NCBI GenBank assembly: GCA_944321525.1
Contig: CALULQ010000009.1
Span: 1 to 64,000, forward strand
Reading direction: 5' to 3'
Length of the DNA: 64,000 bases
From: an uncultured Paraprevotella sp.
GTDB lineage: Bacteria; Bacteroidota; Bacteroidia; Bacteroidales; Bacteroidaceae
Positions within the stretch are counted from its first letter, which is position 1, and each line of letters begins with the position of its first letter. Positions 17,912 through 26,995 of this stretch are shown one piece after another. Made by a program: the position numbers and the translations under genes. The notes under the pieces were generated by a model. It did not search any database. It saw only the letters and a list, made by a program, of their open reading frames with translations, and was not told where the DNA came from.

Positions 17912-19192
17912 ATGGCACTCAAGATGCTGACAATCAGACCTGAAATCAAGGCAGGAGAGCGAAAAGTTGACGGAACGTATAATATCAAGCTCCGTTTCAC
18001 ACTCAATCGCAAGGTGAAAAGGCTATCTACAAGCCTGTTCATAAAGCCCGAGGAAATGACTAAAACGGGTAATTTCAAGAAGGGTACAATCATTTATAAG
18101 GAGATTGAACGGCTTGTTGCGGCTTATCAGGCTAAGTGCAACGCCATGCAAGTTGACTTGAACAACTACTCTTTGGACTACATCTTTAAGAGATTGAAGT
18201 TTGAGGAGCAGGAAGAGCGGGGTATTGACTTCATTGCGTTTGCCCGAGAATGGATTAGGAACACGTCTATTAAAGGAGCAAAGAATTATGAGACGGTGGT
18301 AAATTCCATAGTTGCTTTCATCAGACGGGACTACCTATATATACATGAAATCAACCATGCGTTTTTGACGAGGTATTCAGAATATTTGGATATACGGAGA
18401 CAAGAGAAGATTGCCAAGATGAGGGAAGCCGGGAAACGAATACCGTCAAACAGAATGAAATCTCTCTATTTGGGCAGCGTCAGGCACCTTTATAAGGAGG
18501 CTCAGAGGTTTTATAACGATTACGATAACGACTTCATTCTCATTCCGGGCTCGCCATTTGAGAAATTCAGGATACCCAAACAGGAAGCGACAAGAAAACG
18601 GGCTATAGACAAGGGCGCAATCAGAAAGATATTCCAGTTGCCGTATAAAGATATTGGGAAGGGAAGCAAACGTACCTGCCGTTATGACCTTGCGAAAGAT
18701 TGCTTCATCATGTCGTTTTGTCTTATCGGCATGAACTCCGTAGATTTGTATAATGCCAGCGAGTTTGTTGATGGCAAGATAATCTACAATCGGACAAAGA
18801 CCAAAGGGAGAAGGCTTGACGGTGCAAGAATGGAAGTCACTGTACCCAAAATGATTATGCCCTTGCTCGAAAAATATAGGGATAAAACAGGCAAACAACT
18901 CTTCAACTTCTATCAATATTACGCCGACCGCAAGGCGTTCAACAAGGCGATAAACTATGGCTTGAAAGAAATCGGTATGGAGCTTGGAATTGAAGACCTT
19001 GAATTTTACGCCGCGCGGCATTCCTGGGCCACGATAGCACTGAACAAGGTCGGCATAGACAAATATACAGTCCATGCAGCCCTCAATCATGTGGACGAAT
19101 CAATGCGGGTCACAGACATCTACATCCAGCGCGACTTCGTGAATGAGAACAAGGCTAATGCGAAGGTCGTGAAGTATGTGTTTGGGAGGTGA
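17912..19192 (+). CDS. int: Tyrosine recombinase (island integrase)
   Basis: 426 aa. N-terminal Arm-DNA-binding and SAM-like core-binding regions (residues ~1-200) precede a C-terminal phage-integrase domain. Catalytic residues visible: His/Arg in YAARHSWATIA (~365-373), a following His in VHAALNHVDES and the nucleophile Tyr in IYIQRDF (~404). At the usual Arg-I position the sequence is IGMNSVDLYN, with Asn for Arg, as I recall from other Bacteroides integrases of this type. It sits 43 bp inside attL, pointing inward, and should catalyse integration and excision at tRNA-Arg. ATG directly follows the 26-bp repeat. Confidence 0.93.
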   Translation: MALKMLTIRPEIKAGERKVDGTYNIKLRFTLNRKVKRLSTSLFIKPEEMTKTGNFKKGTIIYKEIERLVAAYQAKCNAMQVDLNNYSLDYIFKRLKFEEQEERGIDFIAFAREWIRNTSIKGAKNYETVVNSIVAFIRRDYLYIHEINHAFLTRYSEYLDIRRQEKIAKMREAGKRIPSNRMKSLYLGSVRHLYKEAQRFYNDYDNDFILIPGSPFEKFRIPKQEATRKRAIDKGAIRKIFQLPYKDIGKGSKRTCRYDLAKDCFIMSFCLIGMNSVDLYNASEFVDGKIIYNRTKTKGRRLDGARMEVTVPKMIMPLLEKYRDKTGKQLFNFYQYYADRKAFNKAINYGLKEIGMELGIEDLEFYAARHSWATIALNKVGIDKYTVHAALNHVDESMRVTDIYIQRDFVNENKANAKVVKYVFGR

Positions 19193-19565
19193 AAATGTGA
19201 TAAGTTTTAATAAGTCCATACAAATGTCTCATGTGTAAATATGATGTAATTGCCTTGTTCCCAGTAATTATATACTACATGTGTGTGGGACATTTGTGTG
19301 ACATCTTGATGTCTCTGTTTGATTTTGTAAATATTTTGCCCTCTACTTCTGAAACACCGAGTAATATTCTCAAAAGAAAATTTTGCAGCTTCGATTTTTT
19401 AGAAGTTACAAGTTCGTCATTGAAAAATAGATTGCCATAATGGCGTGATTTCAGCCAAAATGTCTTTTATGTGACATCCTGTCATAGATCTGTTGTGGCA
19501 TTTTATATTGCTATGTTGTGGTATAAATATTGTTATATTGTTTTAATAATTTAAACATTTAAATT
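19193..19565. other. A+T-rich intergenic region between int and the RepA-like gene
   Basis: No gene supported. It contains GACATCTTGATGTC (a 14-bp palindrome near 19301) and a TGTGACATCCTG near 19472 that resembles TGTGACATTCCTG near 20976, so it may hold operator or replication-protein sites. Confidence 0.4.
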
Positions 19566-20900
19566 ATGCACAACCAAATGGCAAATCAATTTGAGGCAAA
19601 TCCAAATTACTGTGAAATATCATATGGTAATGGGATTTGTAAGTATTCATATAAAGGAAGTAATCCTTTTAAGGATACGATGAAATCCGGTTTAGCATTT
19701 TCATTTACAGTTATGATAATATTGGGAGGTTGTTGTTACATTAATCGTAGGTTTAGAAGTAAATCTAAAAATGTTCAGGCAGAAAGTCGCAATGATGAGC
19801 AAGTGATAACTCCTCTTCCAGAAGCTAAAACATTAAATGACGTATGTTCAGAGAAAAGCGAGGATAGTAAGTCTTCAGAGTTAAGCGGTGAGTTATTGGA
19901 TAAAGGTGACAGCTTGGTCATTTACAGCAGTCCGAAGGAAGGAAAGAGTACCCTTGCAATGGGTATGTGCATAGACATGGCAAGTGGCAATAAAACAAAA
20001 TTGCTTCCTGGGGCAGAAGTGCAAAGCAAACCCAAACCGTCAAGAGTCATATATTACGATTCGGAATCATCAGAGAAAGACATACAGAAGCGTTATGGCA
20101 AATTCGGTTATGATTATCCTGATAAATTATCCATTGTGTGTAGGACATTTTCTTCAGCCGATTTGCTTTTTGATGACATAGACAAGCGTGTTGAAAAGTA
20201 TGATTCAGACGTGGTAGTTTGCCTAGATAATCTGGCAAATATAATACCTAAGGGTACGTCTATGGAAATAAACAAAATGTTCCAGAGACAGAAAGAGCTA
20301 AAAAACGAAGTGGAGGCAAGAGGGCTTAGTGTGACATTCATAATAGTGACACATTCACAGAAAACCACACCTGGCAAGCCAAATGAAAACATTAAAGGTT
20401 CATCCCAGCTTCTTAACTTATCGACAGCGTGTATTGAGCTTTTGCCTTCTGGCCTTGGACAAGAGTATAAGATTATCAAGGTTCAGATGAGCAGGTATCG
20501 TGCAAATGGCGGTAAATCTTGGACTGTCAAACGTGTGGAAGCACCTTATCCGCATTTTGAATATTGTGATATGGCACATGTTGAAGATGTGCCATCAGCT
20601 CAAAACAAAGAAATGTCTGCGGTGGTAACAAGTGACAAGTGCAAAAGTCCCGAATGTCACAAATTTCCATCAACACGCAACAAAGACATGCAGCCAGCTA
20701 AACAAAACAGACAAAAGCCTAAAAATCAAATACAGAAACGAAGATATGTGACTGTTACTTCTGATATTCAGGAACGGATAATTGAGTTGTATATTCAAGG
20801 ATATGGGGTGAGTGAAATCGGGAGAGAGCTTGGTCCTTGTAGAAGGACTATAGCAAGATGGATTAAAATACTGAAGGATGAAGGCCGTTTGAAAGAATAG
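19566..20900 (+). CDS. RepA/AAA_25-like ATPase with N-terminal membrane segment and C-terminal HTH
   Basis: 444 aa. One hydrophobic segment at about residues 45-60 (AFSFTVMIILGGCCYI). A RecA-fold ATPase follows: a divergent P-loop SSPKEGKST around 121-129 (first Gly replaced by Ser), Walker B DVVVCLDNL, and a THSQKT sensor-like stretch. The final ~50 residues form a helix-turn-helix (IIELYIQGYGVSEIGREL). The ATPase part resembles RepA-type hexameric helicases of mobile elements; membrane anchor plus HTH is an unusual combination. Probably a replication or partition protein of the island. Followed by an intrinsic terminator and two 22-bp-spaced direct repeats. Confidence 0.7.
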   Translation: MHNQMANQFEANPNYCEISYGNGICKYSYKGSNPFKDTMKSGLAFSFTVMIILGGCCYINRRFRSKSKNVQAESRNDEQVITPLPEAKTLNDVCSEKSEDSKSSELSGELLDKGDSLVIYSSPKEGKSTLAMGMCIDMASGNKTKLLPGAEVQSKPKPSRVIYYDSESSEKDIQKRYGKFGYDYPDKLSIVCRTFSSADLLFDDIDKRVEKYDSDVVVCLDNLANIIPKGTSMEINKMFQRQKELKNEVEARGLSVTFIIVTHSQKTTPGKPNENIKGSSQLLNLSTACIELLPSGLGQEYKIIKVQMSRYRANGGKSWTVKRVEAPYPHFEYCDMAHVEDVPSAQNKEMSAVVTSDKCKSPECHKFPSTRNKDMQPAKQNRQKPKNQIQKRRYVTVTSDIQERIIELYIQGYGVSEIGRELGPCRRTIARWIKILKDEGRLKE

Positions 20901-20908
20901 AAAAAATT

Positions 20909-20934
20909 GGCCATCCTCCTACGGGTGGCCTTTT
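20909..20934 (+). terminator. Intrinsic terminator after the RepA-like gene
   Basis: Stem GGCCATCC / GGGTGGCC with a TCCTAC loop followed by TTTT, 8 bp after the stop. Confidence 0.75.
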
Positions 20935-20964
20935 ACTGTATTTTTATGAATGAGAATTATTTTT

Positions 20965-21001
20965 TGAGGGAGTAATGTGACATTCCTGAGGGGGTAACGT
21001 G
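20965..21001 (+). repeat. Pair of 15-bp direct repeats at 22-bp period
   Basis: TGAGGGAGTAATGTG (20965) and TGAGGGGGTAACGTG (20987) differ at two positions and are 22 bp apart. They lie in the 318-bp gap between the RepA-like gene and the convergent helicase, which holds no other feature I can support. Iteron-like, but only two units. Confidence 0.5.
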
Positions 21002-21218
21002 CTTGTTTCTTCGCATTTGCCTGTATTTGGGTTATTGTTGTAGATTGTTGTATTTCATGATTTTATGTAGATGGGTTTATTGGTGGATAGATGATTTCAG
21101 GCATTTACATCCCTCGTTTTTTTGCAATGGTGGCATTTTCGTTAACGAAAGACGGTAAAATGGAAGACGATAGACGGCCTTTTGTAGGTTCGTTTGTGTC
21201 CTTTTGCAAGGGAGGCTT

Positions 21219-23129
21219 TTACGGCATTATCTCATATACTTCAATTCTCTTGCCGTCATTGTTGGTAATCATGCGCTCCCGGACGTTCAGGTATTGCATT
21301 ATGTCCGTGGATTTGGCTGTCTTACCGACAAGTCCGAGGCTGTTATAAATTCGTTGGAGAATTTGCTTGACATCCAGTTTTGTGTAACTGCAGCCGATGG
21401 CAAACACCTTTCTGCATTCCTGTATGATTGGGGCTTGGCTGCATTGGTTGGCGTATTCAGCCTTGACCTTGTTGATGTCAAAATCCAAGTTGGCCAAAGT
21501 GACATAGCCCAAACTCCCATACCATTCGTGATAATGCTGGTCGATAAACGGGTTTTGAAGGATGAAACCATCGAATTGTGGATGACTGTTGCGGAAATCT
21601 GTATATCCTATGAGTCTGTCCCTTTCCGGTGCAGAGTAGTACCATGATTCAAAATCCTTGACTTCCTGTGGCTTTACGTTCATTTTTATGGCAGATTGTA
21701 TGCTTGCCATGAGCTGGCAGGAATTTGTATAATAGTAACTACGCTGGTGCCATTGGTTCCATTTGGCAACCTGTACGAGGTGGTTTATTCCGAGCATTAC
21801 CTGTCCGTTTACCTGGAACACGTCAACGTAATCATTAATAAACTTCTTGTCGTCAGCCTTGTCACGAACCAATCCTATTAATCGCTTTTTCATAGAGTCG
21901 GAAGCACTGTTGAAATCATTAATGAACTGCTCAGTATCCTTTATCATCATTTCCTGCTGTAGCCTGAAATCTTTTTCAGACAAACAGTCAGGTTTTGTCT
22001 TGTAATATATCGTGGCATCATGTCTGAAAGGATTGGTGTCAAGCCGTTGCCGTCCAAGTATTTGCGGAATGTCCAGCATGATGTCCAGTGTCTGCCATTC
22101 CTTGCCTGCGTTGATGAAGACGTAGGTTATGGCATTGGTCGAATAAAAGTCAACTCCCTCGAACGAAGCCTTAGTACAAAAGGTGAAGGGCTTGTTCACG
22201 GGATTGTTCCTATCCGTACACAGTCCTCCTGGCTTGAAACCGTTTGGTAGGTCTGCCGCTTTGTTCTCGGAACAGAGGATGGTAACTTCGTCCGGTTCTA
22301 AGTTGTTCCTGGTTATTATGTTCCTGATGGACTTGACCTCGTTCAGAAAGATACAGGCTTCCGTAGAGTACACCATCTGTCCATTGATTATCTTCCTCGC
22401 GAAGTACCCATTAGTCCTGAAATCTTGTATTATCCGGCTGCATAATGTCTCTGCGCTTTCGCCCTTTTTCATCTGTATCTCCCTTATGTTCGGTTCTTCA
22501 AGTACGTCAGGATCCCATTCTAGTTTGATGTATGGTATGCCTGAGAATTGCGGAACTTCATCTAAAAGCAGGTCAGGAATCGGAGTGGCTGATAAGTAAC
22601 AGATGCTTTTCACATCATTGTCAATGCGGATTAGAAAGTTCATGTCGGTGTTGCCCTTGAACGTTGCATCGCCCATCAGGCATTGGAACTCATCCACTAC
22701 GTAAAGGAACTCGTCTATCGTGCCGTTTGACTTCAACACATCAAGCACCTTTCCCGAAGAATCCAATGTCACGAGTATCTTTGGCGGCATAGAATTCCGG
22801 TTGAATGGATTAGACATGTGAACGTCTATGTAATTTCTCAAATCAGACATCAACTTTGTTATTTCCGTTGCTCTTTTTGCCTTGTTCGTATAAGGGGCGT
22901 GGAACAAGAAACAACCGGGATGTTGCTCAAACTTGTCTTTCAAGGCGTGTAGTCGTGGTGAAATTAGTACTATGGGAATATTCGAGTTCAAGAACAGTGA
23001 TGTTCCTCCACATCCTGTAACCGTCTTGTTTAATATGAATTTGCCGTTTCGTGGCAGTTTGTCCAATAACGTATTGTCCTCGCTCATATACCTACATCCT
23101 TGGGGCATGGTAAGTGTTTTGATATTCAT
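21219..23129 (-). CDS. Superfamily-2-like DEAD/DEAH-box helicase of mobile elements
   Basis: 636 aa from ATG 23129 (a 12-residue longer start at 23165 is possible). Helicase motifs in order: Walker A TGCGGTS (38-44), motif II VVDEFQ (144-149, DExx with Phe), motif III LSATP (179-183), and motif VI QILGRQR (356-362). A C-terminal domain without recognised motifs follows. It probably unwinds island DNA during replication or processing, working with the VirE-N primase-like protein encoded 5' of it on the same strand. The 302 bp between the two genes hold a nested inverted-repeat element. Confidence 0.7.
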   Translation of the reverse strand: MNIKTLTMPQGCRYMSEDNTLLDKLPRNGKFILNKTVTGCGGTSLFLNSNIPIVLISPRLHALKDKFEQHPGCFLFHAPYTNKAKRATEITKLMSDLRNYIDVHMSNPFNRNSMPPKILVTLDSSGKVLDVLKSNGTIDEFLYVVDEFQCLMGDATFKGNTDMNFLIRIDNDVKSICYLSATPIPDLLLDEVPQFSGIPYIKLEWDPDVLEEPNIREIQMKKGESAETLCSRIIQDFRTNGYFARKIINGQMVYSTEACIFLNEVKSIRNIITRNNLEPDEVTILCSENKAADLPNGFKPGGLCTDRNNPVNKPFTFCTKASFEGVDFYSTNAITYVFINAGKEWQTLDIMLDIPQILGRQRLDTNPFRHDATIYYKTKPDCLSEKDFRLQQEMMIKDTEQFINDFNSASDSMKKRLIGLVRDKADDKKFINDYVDVFQVNGQVMLGINHLVQVAKWNQWHQRSYYYTNSCQLMASIQSAIKMNVKPQEVKDFESWYYSAPERDRLIGYTDFRNSHPQFDGFILQNPFIDQHYHEWYGSLGYVTLANLDFDINKVKAEYANQCSQAPIIQECRKVFAIGCSYTKLDVKQILQRIYNSLGLVGKTAKSTDIMQYLNVRERMITNNDGKRIEVYEIMP

Positions 23130-23177
23130 TGTTTTGTTTTCTATTTTAATTGTAAAAATATGCAAAGTGTTTGTTTG

Positions 23178-23397
23178 CTCAACGGCGCAAGCCTACATCT
23201 AACGAAAAGAAAAATATTGAAAACTGTAGTCTTCTTAGTAATATTCCAATAAAAGGCTGCATTACCGTCAATTCTTGGAAAGCAGGATGCAGGACTTTTT
23301 CTTTGGATATGTTGCATATATAAGTATCATCCTCGATTTCATGAAAAAAGGCTGCATCTCTATTTTCTTTCGTCTGTTGTAGGCTCACGCCGTTGAG
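23178..23397. repeat. Nested inverted-repeat element, copy 1
   Basis: 220 bp with 33-bp imperfect terminal arms (23178-23210 and 23365-23397) and an inner stem ATGCAG...(23287-23301) with AAAAAAGGCTGCAT (23344-23357). Copy 2 at 38504-38743 shares arms, inner stem and the short motif CCTTCGGTT.ACTGA to the right. It lies between the primase-like and helicase genes, and its right flank touches the primase stop. No protein is encoded. MITE, structured RNA and replication origin are all possible. Confidence 0.6.
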
Positions 23398-23431
23398 TGG
23401 GTGTGTTCTTTATTTATATAATGCCTTCGGT

Positions 23432-24373
23432 TTACTGAACGTTCCACATTGTGCAACTTTTTTCTTTTTTTGAATGATAAGTGAAGTTCTCTTTACCGAA
23501 GTTCTTTTCCTCTGCCTTATAAGCATTTCTTACATGGCCTATTATTTCATTTTCTGTCATGCTCTCGCTTTCCCAGCCGTCAACGAAATACTCCATAGCC
23601 AAATTTTCGTCAACTCCCCATTTGCACAACTGGCAAGCTAATGAGAATATGCTCATTGCCCTATGTCCTTCTTGCCAATATTCAGGATGGTTCTTTTTCC
23701 AAGACGAGTTTATTATGTTTATTATACTTTTGTCAGATACATTCTTTCCTATTGAGATATTGGCCTGTTTTGTCATAGCAACCTTTACCGTTGGCACATA
23801 ATGGAAGGGTACAGGGTTGGGGTTAGCCCAGATGTTCGGGTCATAGCTAAGGTAATTTCTTCTTGCCAAGTCCTTACAGCTTTCGTCCTTGCTTGCCACG
23901 TTGAACTTCTGTAACAGCTGGTCGTACAAGTCACCATGCAATGCTGGGTCAGTGTTGTCGTGAAGCACCAAAGCCTTCAATCCCTTTCCACTCGGAGTGA
24001 CAAATACGCAATACACGCAAGGAGTAATTACCAACCTTTGCCATAAATGGCACATCTCGTCATAGCTGATAATGTTATCAAAATCCATAGCCGTCATGTT
24101 CGAGTATTGCATAATATGATGTCTTTCCACTTCCGAAAACACACCATTGTAAGCTACGGCTGGCAACAGCTTTTCTTTCCATACTTGTTGTTCAGCCTTT
24201 GTTTTCAAACTCCTGATGTACTCTACAGCTTGCCTTAGAGTGTACTGTCCATACTCATAATCATTCATCAGGATGTTCCCTTCCTTGATGATTCTCACTA
24301 CATCATCAACCGTTGCATAACCAAGGTTGAACTTAGTGTAGTTGACACGTTGGGTTAAAGTTACTTGTTTCAT
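23432..24373 (-). CDS. VirE-N domain (BT4734-like) primase-like protein
   Basis: 313 aa. Residues ~40-200 match the VirE N-terminal/BT4734-like domain, related to archaeo-eukaryotic primases: MDFDN (96-100) holds the acidic pair and TPSGKGLKALV (126-136) the basic motif. The C-terminal part (GHRAMSIFSLACQLCKWGVD...) looks like a helical primase-C-terminal region. Widespread on Bacteroides mobile elements, where a replication-priming role is assumed. On the same strand as the helicase. Confidence 0.75.
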   Translation of the reverse strand: MKQVTLTQRVNYTKFNLGYATVDDVVRIIKEGNILMNDYEYGQYTLRQAVEYIRSLKTKAEQQVWKEKLLPAVAYNGVFSEVERHHIMQYSNMTAMDFDNIISYDEMCHLWQRLVITPCVYCVFVTPSGKGLKALVLHDNTDPALHGDLYDQLLQKFNVASKDESCKDLARRNYLSYDPNIWANPNPVPFHYVPTVKVAMTKQANISIGKNVSDKSIINIINSSWKKNHPEYWQEGHRAMSIFSLACQLCKWGVDENLAMEYFVDGWESESMTENEIIGHVRNAYKAEEKNFGKENFTYHSKKEKSCTMWNVQ

Positions 24374-24503
24374 ATTCTTCTTTTTTTCTAATCTTTAAAT
24401 TAGGGTTTTCCATTTCTTTTGTTTGTTAATTTATAAATAAGATTTTGGCACCCTTTCAATCCCCTTTTTGTCATTTTGGGACAGTTAAGGACACCAGGCA
24501 GCA

Positions 24504-24541
24504 TGAAAAAATACCGCCGAGGTTCCTTATTTTCTCGGCGG
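24504..24541 (-). terminator. Intrinsic terminator, minus strand
   Basis: Perfect 8-bp stem CCGCCGAG / CTCGGCGG with a 12-base loop, followed on the minus strand by TATTTTTTC. It ends the unit containing the genes at 24576-25353. Confidence 0.75.
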
Positions 24542-24575
24542 CACTTTCTTTCATTACTATAGTTCAAGGGCAAAA

Positions 24576-25022
24576 TCAAATATGTTGCTTATGACAAAAT
24601 ATCGCTTGTTCCCACTTGTCTCCGTTCCATTTCCTTCCCAAGGCATTCATCTCATCTACTTTGTGGTTATGGTATCTTATATACCTCGGGTCGCTTTTAT
24701 CTGTCCATTCAAGGTTGTCCGAATCGAAGTTCATCCAATCGTTGTCCTTATGGAGTATTACAGGCTCTTTGAATTGCGTTTTATTACCGGAAACATATCC
24801 GGCTTCTTCCATAAGTTCATCCATTCTTCTATGTTTTCTTTCAGTACGTTTCCATTTCTTGTTTCTCACATCGTACTCGATAAACGGCTCAACGGGTACA
24901 CACATGTCCAAGTCTCCGTCACCAATACAATTACCGACCTTACATACACTCTTGCCTTTATAAACTTTGCCTGATTCCGTAACGGTCAATCCATTATCAA
25001 GCTTTACCTGTTTTTCTTTCAT
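24576..25022 (-). CDS. Hypothetical protein with an HNH/homing-endonuclease-like tail
   Basis: 148 aa, charged. The stretch ILHKDNDWMNFDSDNLEW resembles the H-x-D-x(n)-N-x(2-3)-NLEW signature of phage HNH homing endonucleases. The N-terminal NGLTVTESGKVYKGK resembles a NUMOD-like strand pair. The usual first His pair is not clearly present, so activity is doubtful. It overlaps the upstream gene by 26 bp and ends at a terminator. Confidence 0.5.
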   Translation of the reverse strand: MKEKQVKLDNGLTVTESGKVYKGKSVCKVGNCIGDGDLDMCVPVEPFIEYDVRNKKWKRTERKHRRMDELMEEAGYVSGNKTQFKEPVILHKDNDWMNFDSDNLEWTDKSDPRYIRYHNHKVDEMNALGRKWNGDKWEQAIFCHKQHI

Positions 25023-25353
25023 CTTTTTTTCCTTTCTTCTTTTTTGAGTTGATTATAAGTTCTATCCCATATTCATTTTTAAGGAACTGCACCAAAGTAT
25101 TATAAGCGTCAGCCCTTTTTCTTTCTCTTGGAATCACGGTCAATAGTTCTGCCAAATCCACTTTGATGCAGAGGTCGGTTTCAAGATTGTGGCCGATATA
25201 TCTTTCAAGTGCTTCCACGTCGGCCTTGAACTTCTCCGGTACAATTACAGTGTTTGCTTTTCTTTCGATAACATCAGGAGAAACACTGCCCTGACGGCTT
25301 CCCAAGTACTGTACTTCGTTGGAAAGCGCATAAAAAAGACTTTCTAGTAACAT
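24997..25353 (-). CDS. Hypothetical island protein
   Basis: 118 aa, not recognised. Probably helical, with a strongly basic C-terminus (NSKKKKGKKDERKTGKA). It overlaps the downstream gene by 26 bp, so the two are likely cotranslated. The 259 bp upstream to 25612 contain only the terminator of the next operon. Confidence 0.5.
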   Translation of the reverse strand: MLLESLFYALSNEVQYLGSRQGSVSPDVIERKANTVIVPEKFKADVEALERYIGHNLETDLCIKVDLAELLTVIPRERKRADAYNTLVQFLKNEYGIELIINSKKKKGKKDERKTGKA

Positions 25354-25495
25354 CTTCTTCTAACAGTTATTTCACTAATTAGGTTTTCTGTCCTTCATAG
25401 GCGCGTTTTGTCGATTTGAGACTTTTCTAGACTGATTTCATAAGTTAGGATTTGGGGGCTTGGGAGGGGAGTTTTAAAGGTTTGGATGGTAGGTA

Positions 25496-25531
25496 TAAAA
25501 AAACGCACCAAGAATTTAATCTTAGTGCGTT
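25496..25531 (-). terminator. Intrinsic terminator of the SHOCT/WG/MORN operon
   Basis: Stem AACGCAC..AAGA / TCTT..GTGCGTT (25502-25531, one internal mismatch) followed on the minus strand by a T-run. Lies about 80 bp downstream of the last gene of the operon. Confidence 0.7.
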
Positions 25532-25612
25532 GCCCCTTAAAAGTATTATAATTTAGAGGCTGTATAAAGCTCATTCATTGATGAAAATAATTTTGTCTTT
25601 CGTATGGTTTCA

Positions 25613-26992
25613 TTAGGGAAATTCTATTTCTAATTGTACACCAAACTCTTTTGAACCTTCTATAATTGTTCCTTCCAAAACATGTCGGTCAATCATGATT
25701 TTTAGAGCCTTGCTTCCATCTTTGGCTTCAAAGATATAATTATTACTAACTATTTCTCCTGTCATTTCTATTTTTTCGTCGGTATTCAAATTTGAATATA
25801 TGCAATTCCTTATTTTGTTTCCTTTCCTTTCAAAATCTAGCCTTCTTGCGTCATCAAGTTCAGAAATGGAGCATTTTATCCAAGCCTTTTGGTGAAGTAT
25901 GTTGCTAATTTTTTCTGCAAAGGAGTCGGATAAAGCATCTTTTAGCTCATAATAATCGAATAAGATGTGAGGTTCGCCAAATGATCCTCCCCAAATGGTA
26001 TATTGAGGAAAGATAAATGTAATCCCTAACGGTGAGAGTTGAAATCTTTCAGGAACCTCATCTGCTTCACAATAAGTCCTATCTGTATTGTATCTTGACA
26101 GGTAGTCTTTAATTATATTCAATGTGGCAGGTTTATTACTTATGATGTCATCCAATTTCAACTCTCTTCCTGAGTCTTTATCATAAATGATATAATCGCT
26201 GGAAGAAAATATACTTTCGCTATTTCCACCACCGTAGAAAAGATAGTGAGTTGAAAAGATGCATAAGCCATTCCACCATTGATGAAATTTCACTTTTTTA
26301 TGGCCATCACATTGTTCAGGAATCCAGTTATTTTCGGCCTCTTCTGATTCTCTTTCAAAATACAGTTCAATGCATTTATGTATATCGTCAGTTTGGTAAC
26401 CGAAGGCTTTTGCAATGATGCATTCTTGCAACTTGCTCACATCTTCTGTTCCTGACATGGATACAGGCCACTCTATATCAACTTCGAAATTTCCTCTCTT
26501 TTCCTTGATGTGTTCAAATTGTATTTCCGGTTCATAAGGCTTTTCGATTTCTTCAGGTGGCGTTTCTAACGTGGAATCAACAGCATGATAATCTGCTGAC
26601 CCAACTACCTCTTCCATCTCAACAGAATCAATTAATGTTATGTCATCTATGCTTTGTGTGCCGTTTGCTTCTTTGGGATTGCAGCTTTTTATAGACAGAA
26701 TGGAAACGGCAATTATGGCAATTAATATAGCGATGACAATCACAAATTTTTGAGCAGTCCACGAAGATTGACTTTGCGCTGTTTCATGTTCTCTGCTTTC
26801 CTCCTGTATTTCATTTTTATTGTCACAATGCCCCAGTTCAGGAGAAGACTGTTCAGGTTGAGATGTTTCTTTACCTAATATTTCGTCTTTTTCAGCCTCC
26901 ATCTCCTCCTTGGTCAAGATTCCAGCGTCGTAGAGGGATTTCAGTTCCTTCAACCTTTCTAAGGTAGGCTTATTTTTGTCTGTTATGGCCAT
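25613..26992 (-). CDS. SHOCT domain / membrane anchor / DUF3298 (RsiV-like) protein
   Basis: 459 aa. The N-terminus is a SHOCT domain (LERLKELKSLYDAGILTKEEMEAEKDEIL). A single membrane segment follows at about residues 82-105 (VIVIAILIAIIAVSILS), then an extracytoplasmic region with a DUF3298/RsiV-like domain (DYIIYDKDSGRELKLDDII, ITFIFPQYTIW). RsiV-type domains bind peptidoglycan-related ligands such as lysozyme, so an envelope-sensing role is possible but inferred. Last gene of a four-gene minus-strand cluster; 3 bp from the preceding gene, which also has a SHOCT domain. Confidence 0.65.
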   Translation of the reverse strand: MAITDKNKPTLERLKELKSLYDAGILTKEEMEAEKDEILGKETSQPEQSSPELGHCDNKNEIQEESREHETAQSQSSWTAQKFVIVIAILIAIIAVSILSIKSCNPKEANGTQSIDDITLIDSVEMEEVVGSADYHAVDSTLETPPEEIEKPYEPEIQFEHIKEKRGNFEVDIEWPVSMSGTEDVSKLQECIIAKAFGYQTDDIHKCIELYFERESEEAENNWIPEQCDGHKKVKFHQWWNGLCIFSTHYLFYGGGNSESIFSSSDYIIYDKDSGRELKLDDIISNKPATLNIIKDYLSRYNTDRTYCEADEVPERFQLSPLGITFIFPQYTIWGGSFGEPHILFDYYELKDALSDSFAEKISNILHQKAWIKCSISELDDARRLDFERKGNKIRNCIYSNLNTDEKIEMTGEIVSNNYIFEAKDGSKALKIMIDRHVLEGTIIEGSKEFGVQLEIEFP

Positions 26993-26995
26993 AGT

